The notes under the pieces are model-generated. The model was not told where the DNA came from, made no database searches, and saw only the letters and a list, made by a program, of their open reading frames with translations. Below, in pieces: positions 34,751 through 47,200 of a stretch of DNA of 64,000 nucleotides (positions are counted from its first letter, which is position 1; each line of letters begins with the position of its first letter). The translations under genes were made by a program, and so were the position numbers. The stretch is taken from the NCBI GenBank assembly GCA_028023455.1, contig JAQFVV010012510.1, positions 2,769,420-2,833,419 on the forward strand. Direction: 5' to 3'. Origin of the DNA: Epiperipatus broadwayi. Its lineage: Eukaryota; Onychophora; Udeonychophora; Euonychophora; Peripatidae.

Positions 34751-36145
34751 TAAGCTTCTTTAAAAGTGATTTTAGCGATGCAAAAAGAAGTTGTAGAAAA
34801 GTTTATTGATGTGAGTTTCCTACTGTGATTAGAGCATTGGATTATCAAGATATAGGTTCACGATAATTGTCATATTCTAAATGATCAAAATGCAAGAGTA
34901 AGATTATATTATTTGGTGATAAAAAGATTAATATCGAGAAATATATGCATCAGTGTTCTATATTTCCTTAACATACTGCAGCTTTACAATAATTGTTTTG
35001 TTTATTAAAATAGGAAACTAAGGGATTAAAAGTAAGAGGAGATTATTTAAGTTATCTAGATTTTGTTGATGATGTGGTTGTTTTTTTAAATAATGCTTTA
35101 AAGCTTCAGAAAATGTTGCAAGAGCTATCAGTTGAAAGTAAGAAATAAAACTAATGTCCAGTGAATTTACTCAGAAAAAGAAAACAAAAATTTGAAAAAG
35201 TTAACTACTAACAAATACCTTCATTGGATTGTTAACATAAACTGAAACATATTGAATGAAATTAATCATAGAATTAAACTTGGATGGAATATTTTTAATA
35301 CAAATAATTTAATGTTAAAAAATATGTCCATGTGTTTGAAAATGAAGATTTTAAATAGATGTGTTTTATCAGTTCTTATTTATGAATTTGAGACTTGGTC
35401 ACTTAACAGAAGAATAGAACAATACAGATACTTCAGATCAGTCAAGAAAGTATGAAGAGATATTACAAATAACAAGATGTCAAAAATAAAATATATGGTT
35501 AAGAGAACGGATATCATTGACATCATTTAAGCAATTAAGAGACAGAAATGTAACTGGACTGGACATATTTCTAGAAGAGATAATAATAAATGGATAGCTG
35601 AAGTTTTAAATTAGATCTTAAAAGACCATATATGAGATGGATGGATGAAAAGAAGTTGTTGTGTAGAAGACAAGCTAGGAATCAGAGTAACTGGGTTTAA
35701 CTTGGAGAGATCTTCATCCTACATTGGATCGATAATGGTTAAAAATAATGATAATATATGAGTATTTTTTAGAATACCTTCAAGGATTTTTTATAAAGTT
35801 TAAGATTTATAAATAAAAGTTTTTACTACCAGAGTTTTTTCTAATATACCCAGGCATCCAAGTAAAAGTAGGATTCTTTTTCATATAGATATCCATATTA
35901 GTCTAGATATATATCTAATTATTAATATATTTTTAAAAAATCAAAAAATCCCTGTAAATTCTCAATTGTTTCAAATTAATAACAGTTTCATGTTCTTCAA
36001 CAATAAGAAAAGGGTGCTGCAGTTAAGCTGCAATGGACTATTGAAAGGTGTTTTTAATTTTTTTATGCATAATAACATTAGATAAAATAAATTATGTAAT
36101 AAATTATTTTCAAACATTTAGTTTAAACTTACTATTTTTTTTAAG

Positions 36146-36622
36146 ATTTGTCACTTCGGCAATGGTAATTTTCAACTTGTACTCCGAAGAAGGCGGCAAG
36201 CTTATCCTAGCCAGAGTTATTCAAACTACGGAAGTGGGTATTATGGTGGTTCTAATTATGGAAGTGGTGGTTCTAATTATGGAAGTGGTGGTTCTAATTA
36301 TGGAAGTGGTGGTTCTAATTATGGAAGCTATGGAGGAGGAGGTCATGAAGAAATAGCATATGTTAATGTTCCTGCTCCATCTTATCCGATGAAAGAACCG
36401 CAGGTTATAGCCCCACCTTTACTAGTTGCGCCTTCGTCGCCTGGAGGAAATATGGTCCCACCACCCATGCACCACTACAATCATTATCAAGAGAAAGAAG
36501 AAGTTATTCCAATTTTAGTCCCAATTCCAAAACTATATCTATTTCCCTTTCCATTTGCAATAAATATGCCTCCACCCCCTCCAATAAATATTAGTATACC
36601 TGGTCCATATAGAAGAAGATAA
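36146..36622 (+). CDS. Main exon of a candidate secreted Gly/Tyr/Ser-repeat, Pro-rich protein
   Basis: The acceptor (actattttttttaag, ending 36145) opens a 158-codon frame to TAA at 36620-36622. It starts ICHFGNGNFQLVL, then RRRRQ, a likely furin-type processing site. Next is a Gly/Tyr/Ser block with NYGSGGS repeated four times in tandem (about residues 35-66 of this exon product). The rest is Pro- and His-rich (VPAPSYP, MVPPPMHHYNHY, PILVPIPKLYLFPFPF, MPPPPPI) and ends GPYRRR. With the exon at 29163 it gives a 173-residue protein with a signal peptide. Such composition is common in extracellular matrix, cuticle, silk, shell or adhesive proteins; the exact role is unknown. Polyadenylation signals follow at 36750 and 36787. 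The longer overlapping frame starting at 36048 is a shadow. Confidence 0.65.
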   Translation: MCHFGNGNFQLVLRRRRQAYPSQSYSNYGSGYYGGSNYGSGGSNYGSGGSNYGSGGSNYGSYGGGGHEEIAYVNVPAPSYPMKEPQVIAPPLLVAPSSPGGNMVPPPMHHYNHYQEKEEVIPILVPIPKLYLFPFPFAINMPPPPPINISIPGPYRRR

Positions 36623-36749
36623 TCTTAAACTGTTTTTGTTTTCAAAGCAAATAATTTTTTAATATTCTAATTAGAATAATTATCTCATAGTATGAACTTG
36701 TTTTCATTAATGTATAGCTGTGTGTGTGTGCATGAATGTATACATTCTT

Positions 36750-36792
36750 AATAAAAACTAATACGTTTTATTTCAGTCAATTATTGAATAAA
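36750..36792 (+). promoter_or_regulatory. Two polyadenylation signals
   Basis: AATAAA at 36750-36755 and 36787-36792, 128 and 165 bp after the stop codon of the Gly/Tyr-rich exon. The tgtgtgtgtg run just upstream is GU-rich. Confidence 0.5.
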
Positions 36793-36991
36793 AAAACAGT
36801 GGCACACAGGGCTATATTCTTATTATATAGATTAAGTCCCAAATTTATGTTTCTAATAATAAAATATATTGAAGGGTGAAAATTTGAGCTAACAACATTC
36901 TACAATTAGTGCTGCTAGTAAAATGTTAGTTGTCCTATTTTGACTTTTTAGATAATTGACCAGTATTAAAGTTTATTAGCTTTTATTTGCA

Positions 36992-36993
<2 letters not shown>

Positions 36994-37063
<70 letters not shown>
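36994..37063. repeat. (TA)n microsatellite
   Basis: Long TA run with one TATTAT break. Confidence 0.95.
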
Positions 37064-37067
<4 letters not shown>

Positions 37068-37301
37068 TGTAAATTGATTTCAGTATATATACATGTTGAA
37101 TAATGTTTTTATATTATGCGAGTTATAGAAATGTATGATCTTTTAAGTTGAAATTTTTTATGAAAAATCAGCCAATCTCTGCTGAATATATGTTTCTATC
37201 TCTACCAATGTTAACGCCATCTAGAAATTAGTTTAACTGACACCCTATCTCTCATAGCAATACAATTTTTATTTAAATTACATAAGAAGTAATTAAAAAC
37301 A

Positions 37302-37633
37302 AAGGCAAAACTCTCCATACAGTAGTGCCACCCTGTGCCAACCAGAGTAATCAAGGGATGCCAGAAGGCTTGTGCATAAAATCCCCATCTAGTGCCCACT
37401 CATGCAACATCCCCAGACCAGCCTCTGGCTTGTGGCCATCATCAGTGAGGAGCCTTGGATCTGAGAGCACTGCACCTAGATCCTAGGATCCAATGCAACC
37501 CTCCAGCAGCCACCTTTTAACTCTATTTTACTACATTGATTGCTCTGGTTGGCACAGGGTGGCACTACTGTATGGAGAGTTTTGCCTTCATTTACAACAA
37601 TTATGTGCTAGTATAAGAGAGGGTGATCATGTG
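37302..37633. mobile_element. Foldback retroposon copy 3 with 53-bp near-perfect arms
   Basis: Left arm 37302-37354 (aaggcaaaactctccatac...) and right arm 37536-37588 are inverted copies with one mismatch in 53. The interior carries the family's ggatgccagaaggcttg and a hammerhead remnant on the minus strand (CTGATGA kept, GAAA changed to GAGG). The shared right tail (agagagggtgatcatgtg) ends near 37633. A target duplication is not clear. The almost unchanged arms suggest a recent copy or pairing-dependent correction. Confidence 0.7.
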
Positions 37634-37778
37634 ATGATTAATGGTTTAGAAGGAATTTAACTTAAAGCCATTTTATAATGGTTTAATGTTAATAGATAAG
37701 ACAGAGCTCTTAATAAAAATCTTAAAAAAAACAATCTTGGTTTTAAATAACATTTAAATATGTAAATAACTTATTTAA

Positions 37779-37870
37779 TGCCAAATTAATATATATATAT
37801 ATAATGAATAACATTGAGTTCATTTGCCAAATTAATATATATATATATAATGAATAACATTGAGTTCATT
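37779..37870 (+). repeat. Perfect tandem duplication, 46-bp period
   Basis: Units starting tgccaaattaata at 37779 and 37825, each ending attgagttcatt. Confidence 0.85.
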
Positions 37871-38379
37871 TATTCCTTTTACAGAAATGTATGATCTCTT
37901 AAATATTTAATCACTTATATATATATATATTAATTTTTTTCTATTGAATAAATAACTACGTTTTGTTATTCAGAAGAAAAAATGCTACTATGCACTCCTC
38001 AAATAAGTTTTCTAGGAAAACTATTATATATATATATTGTAACAGGCACACATGCCGTTAGATTATTTTTTTAAAAAAATTAAAGTATAAATGTTCACAA
38101 AACTATTAAATAAAAGTTAGAATTAAAAATTGAAAACTAAAAGTTTGCAAAAACATATATATAAATCGCACAATTGTAAAATTATTAAAAGACAACTTTA
38201 TTACAAAAAAAAAACAAGTATTTTAAAACTAAATTTTAAGCAAAAACTTAAAGATTTAAAGATAATATATATATATATCTTTAAGAATGTACAATAATTA
38301 AATTACTTTCTATTGGGTTAAAACTCAAAATGGAAATGATTGTTGTTTTTAATTAATCTAAAGTAAACGATCCCTGGGG

Positions 38380-38840
38380 GCAAATTTATAATTAAAGGTC
38401 AGATAAGAGATAAAAAAAATTTAAAAATATTGTGTTACCCTCTTGTGGAAGATCAACCAACGCTCGGAACCTGATGAAGACCACCAGAACAGGAATAGGA
38501 AATCATGGTCAGTGAATCCAGAGGATTAATATAAAAAGAAAAAAAATTCAAATTAAGAACAGTTCCAGCTTGGGTTTTTGATGAGGGAGTGAAAAGACGC
38601 ACATTTCACCCTCTTACTATTTTCAAAGGAAGAGACTGTTGAAATATTAATGGTGCTATTGTAGACCCCAAATCATATGGGTCCTGCAATAAAATAGTTC
38701 CAGGATTGAACTAGCTAAGGCGGCCTTGGGATTGATAACTACGGCATGAACAACAGACCGGTCTTCCCTGAAATTATGAATAATAAAAGACTTCGTGGGA
38801 ATTGGCACAAGGAACCATGGAGCTCCTTTAATGTAATGTA
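38380..38840. other. Unexplained GC-richer non-coding block
   Basis: A stretch with clearly higher GC than its surroundings (for example gaagatcaaccaacgctcgg, ctaaggcggccttggg, aacaacagaccggtcttccc). All frames have stops. No RNA family, SINE head or transposon end is recognised. Confidence 0.4.
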
Positions 38841-41421
38841 TAACGATAAATTATGAAGTCTAATTATTATAAACCTTTACTAAATGAACTTTAAATCATT
38901 TCTTAAACGATTAAGGCCTAACCAAAGTTTAAATGATGAATTCTTATCTGCTCAACATGGAATGTTAAATCAATTATTAATATTTTAAATATAATTATAA
39001 ACCAATCATTTCTATTAATTTGTTTCTTATAATTAATAAGTATAATTGTTAGTTAAATTAAATGATATTATGTATTAAATGTATATGTATGCACGCACCT
39101 CCATACTTCGCATCTATCGTTAAATATGACACCTCATGTTGAGTGTCTTAATGTATTTGCCTAAGCCTCCCCTATAAGTTTATATTTGTGAATGTGACAC
39201 TTTGAGTGTCTCAAGGAACTCAATAAGAGTCTAATCTTTGCAAGTAATAATAATAAAACTAGAATAATTTGTGGTAGACGGTCTTGATGCATATATGTAT
39301 ACATGTATATGCTCATTAGCTTTTAAAATATTAAAGCTTAAAATTTAAAACTGGACGTGAATGGCTACATGGATTATAAGTTTTTAGGTGCATAAACTAA
39401 AATTTAAATTTAAATATAATAACTATAAAAACTAAACTAAAGTAATAATATTTATTCCTCCAATTCAACTTTATATGTGTGTGACAATAAATGTTTTTGC
39501 GTATTATCTGGCAGTAGTTTATTTATTTATTTATTTTTATCCTTTCCATTCTTATATACACACACATATATATATATATTAAGAATTTAGATTATAAAGC
39601 TTAGCTACTCCCTGAGCTAGCGCCATGGGCTAACGGTTTATAAAAAATGGGATCTTACCAATACTTATTTGCCTACTATATAATTTTTTCCAGGTTCAAA
39701 TGGCCTGGTGGCACTCTGTATGGCAGATAGTATAAGAGTCTTTAATCCCCGACCTTTATAATATATATTGGGGTAACAATACAGTTTGTATAATTATTAG
39801 GATCTCAATATCTATAATCTTTTCATGCAATTCGAGTAATTATACAGATTACATAATTGTTAATGTGTTTATCACTGACAGATAATATAAATTAATTACT
39901 TTTTTAACAAAGTTTAAATAATCCTGCAATCTATTCATCTTAATTAACTTTTATCAACTTTTGATATTACAATAAATAAATAACCACTCAGCTTTTCCAC
40001 AAGCGCTTCACAACTTTTCATCTTGTTGCAACACCACAAGTAAATATCAAATATGAAGACTTTTTCAAATAAATACCAAACTTAAGATTATTTAAATTTT
40101 AAAGTTCAAAACAATCATGATACAATTTTATCAAATATTAAGTATTAACCATTTTAGTGGATTAGTTTAACACAGAATTGGAAACAATGATAAATTTCCC
40201 ATAATGCTTAAATAATTAATATTCAAGAATATTGGTTATAATTATTTCACACTTAAAAATCTAATTGGTCCTACTTTTCTTTAGTATTTGTGTGGGATAC
40301 TACCAGTTTTAGAGTTTATATGATCCTAACCACTGATGAAGAAAATATCTAACATCTGCTGGATGATAAGCCCATGATTTACTTTATTACAGAGGATTTT
40401 TGTTTAACTTTTTCTGTATCAATAACTAAAGGTTCTAAACCAAAGTTTATCTTGTTACTTTTAATGTTCAAATAACAAATGACCTCATAACTAATTATCT
40501 GCTAAACCAGTAGAATCAAATTTGTCATGGGTGTGGTATAAGTATTGCCTTTTTGAAAATGTATTTGAGATTTTTAAATTTTAAATTGGTTTAAAAGGGT
40601 GATTTAATTATATTAATAGCAGTCTCAAGCAGTATGGTCATAATTACAGCATACTATAACTATATAACAAATTAATTATAAATATGCCATTTCAGGCCTG
40701 TCTGAATATATATAAATACTCTAAATTTAAGAAGTATATTAACACAAGTTACGGTTTAAAAGCTGTTGCTTTAGTTAATCAATGAAAAGAGGAACTTAAT
40801 ATGTAATTATAATTGTAATATATATATATTTAGTTTCCAACCAGTAACCACCTAAACATTCACAGTAAATATAGCAACCAATATCTCTAACTGCTGTCAA
40901 GGCAACCTTCACACCTTTTAATAGCAAGAATGGAAATCTGTGTGTGTGTGTGTGTATGTGGTTGTCTTTACCCTTCATTGAGTTATTTAAAGTTGCTTTA
41001 CCTTTTATGTGATAATATTCTCTAAAAGTTTCAAGGTTTACATGCACATACCTCCAAATTAGTTGTTGAACTATTGCTTACAATATTATTAATTGATAAT
41101 TTAGTTTTATTAATTTTATTCCTTTTATATAATAAGCAATTATACGATTCGTAATTTACACATTAAAAATATTAATAGGCATTACTTTGAATAAACCATT
41201 CTGTATTTTTTATTCTGATAAAACAAATAAGTTCATAAAGAATTTTAAAGAATAAAAAATGAAGAAATTTTTTTATTCCTCCTCATTTAATCAAATTAAG
41301 TAATTGGAAGGAGTTTACAAAAAAAAAAAGAATTTTCATATGTTAATTTTATTTATTTATTAAATAAAATCTAGATAAACTTTAATTTTATTTATTTATT
41401 TATACTAAAAATGTACTTTTT
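38841..41421. other. AT-rich sequence, no gene recognised
   Basis: Contains a short hairpin gacacctcatgttgagtgtc near 39130 followed by a second gtgacactttgagtgtc near 39190, and a GC-richer patch at 39600-39740. None could be assigned. A GT run lies near 40940. Confidence 0.5.
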
Positions 41422-41513
41422 TCATGTGTCATAGCATCAGCCGGGAAGCGAACCCGCTAACCCGGGACAACTGCTTGTAAGATGGCTGTGCTGATCTCTC
41501 TACCACCAATGCT
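41422..41513 (-). repeat. tRNA-derived SINE with ~10-bp target duplication
   Basis: tgtacttttt occurs at 41412-41421 and 41514-41523. The minus strand has gcattggtggtagagagatc (A-box region), gcgggttcgcttcccgg (B box) and gctatgacacatgaaaaa. A loose copy of the SINE 3' end (gccgatgctatgacatatg) lies at 41622-41640. Confidence 0.8.
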
Positions 41514-42574
41514 TGTACTTTTTAGGTTGAATATGTATCACAAAATACATTTTTACATTATGCTCCAATTATTGATAAACTGTTTTAATAAATCGCAAAT
41601 TGTGAAAATATTGAAAATAAGCCGATGCTATGACATATGAGAAGAAAAAAAAGTTAATTCTTAGATTGTTTTTTTTTTTAATAGTGCACTTTTTTTTTTT
41701 AAATTTTTGTAGCTTTTAAATCTTTGAATGGATTTAATTACGCATCAAAAAAAACTTTCTATCCACTGTTTCTAACGAACAAAAATATTAAAATTTATTT
41801 AGTTGTATTTAATTAAAATACTGTAAATAAATCCTGGTAATATCTAAATTCAGATTTAAATTGAATGATTTACTTCAATTGTTATTAAAACTTAATAACA
41901 AAAGAAATATTTCACAATCTCATCGTGTTTCTGTTCATATAAAATGCATTTGGGTGTAAAATTGAATCTTTAAACTTGTTATGATACTTAATATGTTTTA
42001 ATTGTTTGACTCTGCATAAAAAACAAAGACCCTGAGACAAATCCTGACTGAGAAAAGTCAGACACCCCACTCCCGACCCCACCTAGAATTTAAAGAATGT
42101 CCATTTTATGCTTAAATGTTACTGAAACTTCTGAACACATAAATGTATATTTTTAAAATGTTTTTTATGTAAATCTAAAAAAGTGATTAATTGAATTTCA
42201 AAATTTTCTTAAATATATATATGTTTTGCTAAACAATATGGTGTTTGTCAGAATATTATAGCATATAAAACAAATTTGATTCTGTAATTTAAATTCTTAT
42301 TAGTTTATAATGTAAAAGTGACAGTTGGACCACAGCAGTACTGTATGTTGTTACTTTTATAATGTTTTTGTTCCTTTACTTTTATGTCGAACAACATATA
42401 TACATACTGGTGTACTTGTATAACCAATTATTTTTATGAAAAGTGTATTTGTAAATATAATTTATTATGTACGTAATAAAAATGCATTTAAAAAATGTTA
42501 ATTCAATTTATTTTTATAAGACTTGTATTTATTTTAAATATTTTATATTTATAATTTTAAAATATTATCTATGA

Positions 42575-42830
42575 ATATAAAGATTTGAACTCAGGATTTT
42601 CACTATATTCATTCTCCACTCCGTTTCAAACAACCGATACACATGACCACACACATGCGAAAAAAATAAATGATCCCTAATATATGTATTTCGTGCAGAA
42701 CCAGCACTCATCAGTTGGGCTAGATCATAATCTCTCACACATGTAAACAGGCTTCAATCTTCTCATCAGTTCAACAATTCAACCGTCCATTTCATTGAAA
42801 AACTAACGATAAAACATTCAATGTCTTGAA
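42575..42830 (-). repeat. Hammerhead-SINE composite, best copy
   Basis: On the minus strand a short leader (about 42830-42730, shared with 20.4 kb: caatgaaatgga) is followed by an intact-looking hammerhead (42728-42671), then a tRNA-like part with B-box-like GAGTTCAAATC near 42592-42582. The order leader, ribozyme, tRNA-like part is the same in the copy at 19922-20110. Short-interspersed elements with built-in hammerheads are known (Sm-alpha of schistosomes), but this sequence is not that family. Confidence 0.6.
42671..42728 (-). ncRNA. Type I hammerhead ribozyme motif, apparently intact
   Basis: The minus strand has CTGATGA (42714-42708), stem II gtgc/gcac closing loop and internal pairs (42707-42693), GAAA (42692-42689), a minimal stem III of one U-A pair closing ACAT, then UA with the predicted cut between 42681 and 42680. 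Stem I pairs TT/AA, GGG/CCC and ATCAT/ATGAT with an internal loop, as expected for type I hammerheads that need a loop-loop contact. All conserved core bases are present. Confidence 0.65.
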
Positions 42831-43269
42831 TATGTTATTATTTCTGTTGAAAGCAAGTTCAGTGTTTCAAGTAATTCCTAAATAAAAATATTTAATTGGT
42901 ATTCTTCTTTGTTGTTATTGTTGATTTTTTAATTTCTTTGTACTGTCACAGAAATCTTTATAACAAAATTAACAAAAATCTTATTTTCCTATGATGGCAA
43001 AAGGCTAATGATGATAATTAAATCTTATATCATTTTCACATGAATATTTAATATAATCACTTATAATAATACAGGTTATATTTCCTGATTTTATTATCAT
43101 TTGGCAAAGGATCTTTTTAAAAAGATACCTTGCATTTTTAGCTAAATAAACAGACTCTACATTAGAGGATATCACTTTTATTATTAGAGGGCTATCCCTA
43201 TAGCCTTATATTTACAATACACTATTTAATTTTTCTATTTACATGTCTAATATAATACAGGAAAAGCAT

Positions 43270-43493
43270 TAACTATATTACTGATAAAAGATATAATAGG
43301 TAGAAAGTTTAAATTTTAAACTGGGTTTCAAGAAATTGTAAAAGACCTAGAATGAGACCACATGTTAGATGGATGGATGAAATAAAAAAAGTATGCTGGT
43401 GTGATGTGGAGAAGAGACACTAGAACTCAGAGAAGATCAACTGAATTTGGAGAGACCTTCATCCTGCAGGGGATCGATGCTGCTGATGATGAT
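43270..43493 (+). repeat. RTE 3' end fragment
   Basis: It matches the last part of RTE copy B: gtaaaagacctagaatgaga, cacatgttagatggatgg and cttcatcctgcaggggatcg, ending in gctgatgatgat. About 220 bp, 5' truncated as usual for LINE copies. Confidence 0.75.
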
Positions 43494-44198
43494 ATCACGA
43501 ATGACTCACACATATATAGATAACTATAAATATATAATTTTAAATATAACAATTTATTAATAAATATGGCATAGTTGCTAATGATACACTCACGCAAATG
43601 GATAATAGCAATATTGCATGTTAGTTTAATTATATATATGACACTTACTTAAGACTAAAGGTGCTTGGATTTATCTTTTATGAATGATAACTATTCATCT
43701 CTCTAATTTCTACAAGTTTTAAATAAAATTTCGAAGTATCAGTGATGACCATAAATTAATTTATAAATTTAATATCTTAGTTGAAATTAGACTGAGAATT
43801 AAGGATTCTCCCTCTTGTGATCCTCTTCTCTCTTTTCTGCTGACTAGGAGAAGAGTAAACTATAGTCAAGAGCAGATAATGCATTTTTTATACGTTACCG
43901 CACTAAATATTTTGGGAGAAACGTGCATACTAGTCAACTAAAAAATGTTCTCAACGCAATAACAGAAAAAAAAAACTTTAGTAAAATATAGGGGGAAATA
44001 TAAATTAATACACGCACAAATAAGTACATATTAAAACAATGCTAATAAAAAAAATTAACATCAAGGTAATTTTCAAAACTTATTAACAACAAAATGTAAG
44101 CTTATTAAATATCTAATATTCTTCAAAGACATAATAATGGATTAATATGTCGCATTTCACAGTCAATTGATTAACAGACCAAAGTGATTTGAATTAGT

Positions 44199-44290
44199 CT
44201 TAAATTTAAAATTTTTATTTTACTTAATTAAAGATTAATGTTTTCTTAAATTTAAAATTTTTATTTTACTTAATTAAAGATTAATGTTTC
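44199..44290 (+). repeat. Perfect tandem duplication, 46-bp period
   Basis: Units starting cttaaatttaaaattt at 44199 and 44245, each ending gattaatgtt. Confidence 0.85.
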
Positions 44291-47200
44291 CTACGGTTAT
44301 TTTCTTTTCCATGTTTTATTCTTCATTTTTATCCTCATAACCTTAATTTAGAATATTGTAATTAATAGTTCAGTAGCTTATCGAATTCAGCATTCCTCAG
44401 AACCAACATAATTTTGACACCATAGGCTATGGTTTGGCTTCTTGGAATCCCAAAACATTGGACATCAACTTTTCCATGCCTTCAAGAATTTACATGAATA
44501 AAGATAATAAAATACATTATTGACTAACATACACAAATCTGTATTAAAATGATCTACCATGGAAGAATAGATGTACAGAACACCTGCTTGCATAAAATAT
44601 ACTTAGCATGATTTAATCACCATATCATTCCAATTTACTTTAGTGTGGTATATCATTCTCAACCTTTCAGAATTACAGATCTTTAAGAGTGATAAATTCG
44701 GTTTTTGTTCTTTAACCATGGAGTACTATTTGCAACAAAATGCCAATGCAAAAAGATAGTCAAATTTTCATTTTGCTAGTTCTTAGAGAAAATTTATTTA
44801 TTCATCAACCAATACCTTGACCCAATAACTCTTCAAAATGCATACCTACCAACAAGATGTTTTACTAAATAAATGATTTTTATTAATCTCTATATAATCT
44901 TTATGTCATATTCCAAACATTTAAATTTTTTTTTTTCGTTAACAATTTTCTGTTGTTATTCAGATAACCAATTTGAATTTTCATTAATTTCTTACAAAAA
45001 AAGTTTCCTAACATAAAACATACCTATTTAAGCCTTTCTCGTTTACTGTATCTATTTTATTCAGATATATACTTAGACTATTGAAGTTATATTAACTCTT
45101 ATCTTGTGACATTACTAATATCTATCTCAAGATGTAAGTAAATAAAAATAATTTTAAAAAATTTGTTTTTTTAAATAAATTTTAGCTAGATGTAAGAAAC
45201 AAAATATCAATTAGAAACAAGCACAGCAAACTAAAGTTATATCATTTAGTAATATTGGTTTAAACTACAATACAAGGATTACAGATCAGGCATTAATACT
45301 TCATATATGTGATTACTGTCAGTAGAATTTATTTCAGTTTAGAAAAAATTGATGAAATAGTACATAGTATTTTGGTAGAAGCTATTATTTTAATATCGAA
45401 AATTCGAGCTTATTTCAATAATTGAAATTTTCTAATTTATGTTCTACTTCATATCTTTAATATTCAAAAAAAAAAAAGATTCAATCAGAAATATAAAGGC
45501 TTAAAATGAATTATCAATAAAGTTTGTACAATATTTTAATCTATGCATTTATACCTATACTTCATAATTATTGCAACCAATATTATAGATATTAAGTTAT
45601 CTGGACTCTCCTTAAATATGTCATTTTTTAATAAACCCAAAATAATATAATTCAGTTCCAAATCACAAATACTTTAGATCCAACTTATTAAATAATATTG
45701 ATTCCAAAATATAGGCAAGAATATATTAATATTTTTATTAATCATTCATCAAACTAGATATTATTCACCTGTAATTTTCACTACACCCCTCCATAAGGTG
45801 CTAAAATGGATAGAAATCAATTCCTATCTTGCAGTAAGAATAATCTCAAATATATTGTAGCTCTTGGGTTTGCCCAAGACTCCATTTTTGAGTTAACTAT
45901 GCAAGATAAGGTTTAATAAAAAAATTTCCTCATAGTTTGTATATATTTTTTTCTTTAATAAACAAAATTTTTAGCCAAGACTAGGTTTGAACCCATATTC
46001 ATAAGGATCACATATGTTTTACTTAATAGGCAATCTGAACAGTTGTCATTAAAAGATTTCTAACCAAGAGATTGTTTTATTTAACATTAATTTATGGGTC
46101 AATTTGGTATTAAAGATATATTTTATTAGAAAAGCAAGATTTATATATCATTTGATAGTTGAGTGAAAAGAAGGAGGGGGTGTGTGACTTGGGAAAACTA
46201 CTGTCAGATAGTGATAATGGATGGTCATGATTTTGCACTGATAAGTTATAAATAAATAGTTCATGAGATTAAATTAAAAAAAATAATAATAATAATAAGT
46301 AAGGATCAAAACATTAAATCGGTTTAAATTAAAGAATTGTATATGTGAAACATGTGTGTATTTAATCTAATTGTGGATTTTAATTACAAAGTTCACAATT
46401 AATAATCATTCCTTGTCATTTCATGAGGAAATCTTTAAAAAAAGAAATTAAGTCATTTTTAATAATTTATTATTTGCAGTCAAAATTTAGCTCAAAATTC
46501 TGGATTTGAAGCTGGGCTGCTATATATTTTTCTAATGAAAAAAGTAAAAAGGGGGGGAGAGCTTTCTGTTATTTATTCTGAAGAGAGAGCTTTCTGTCTT
46601 TTGTTCTTTGGTGTGGTTACCACACGTGTCATATTACCCAGTAAATTATCAAAGTGATTTAAGTGATATATATGACAAAGGAATTTAAGTGTAATATTAA
46701 TTGGGGATTATCTATTAGAATGCAGATGTGAATTTGGCATGGTTCTTTCAAAAGGGCAAAAGGTTAAAATAACCAGAATGAAAAAGAAACAAGATTCAAT
46801 TAATTAAGAAAACAGACTGACCAGATCTCAAGGGTCAATAAAATTTCATGATGGGGGGAAGCAGGAGAGAAAAAAGGGAGACACTATAAAAGCTTTGCTA
46901 TTTTGTAAAAGAACTGGCTGTTCTATCTGAATTTCTCTTTTGCAAGTTATCTCTCATTTGGTTATATAGAGAAATTTTGCTATAAAGTTAAAAAGAAATA
47001 TTTTTTAAGAAAAAAAAAGAAATTGTTTGTTGTAAATTATTTGTTTGTCTCTTGAAATAACTTTGCCAAATTTAATATTATAAGAAGAAAAGAAAATGTC
47101 TCTCGAATAAGTTTTTAATTGGGTACACATTTAATCTCCTGAAGTTAATCAATGGTCATGATTGTCTTGCACTAATTGATGACAAATTGGCAAATGGTAA

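Larger units (their letters stand above)
32494..35752 (+). mobile_element. RTE-type LINE copy C, decayed, with three insertions
   Basis: It aligns along RTE copy B from leader (aggaggcagtaaagtcacc) through endonuclease (MSDFNARVGKQVKDENAVGKF region near 32995), linker (KCKISVNAKLDRQKLLRKT near 33283), reverse transcriptase (NYRLISFLSILYKIFTKII near 34570) to the 3' end (GETFILHWIDNG-like, near 35720). It is interrupted by a small retroposon (33470-33832) and two SINEs in opposite orientations (34459-34567, 34640-34750). Many stops are present. Confidence 0.8.

Noticed and set aside
36048-36356. 102-codon frame over the Gly-rich repeats
   Set aside because: It reads the repeats as MEVVVLI in another frame; the overlapping +3 frame from 36146 has the acceptor, the better composition and the longer open end.
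38455-38500. Hammerhead-like cctgatgaagaccaccagaa
   Set aside because: There is no GAAA at the right place and no stem I partner.
40330-40380. Hammerhead-like cactgatgaagaaaatatc
   Set aside because: Stem II does not form and no GAAA plus UH follows in register.
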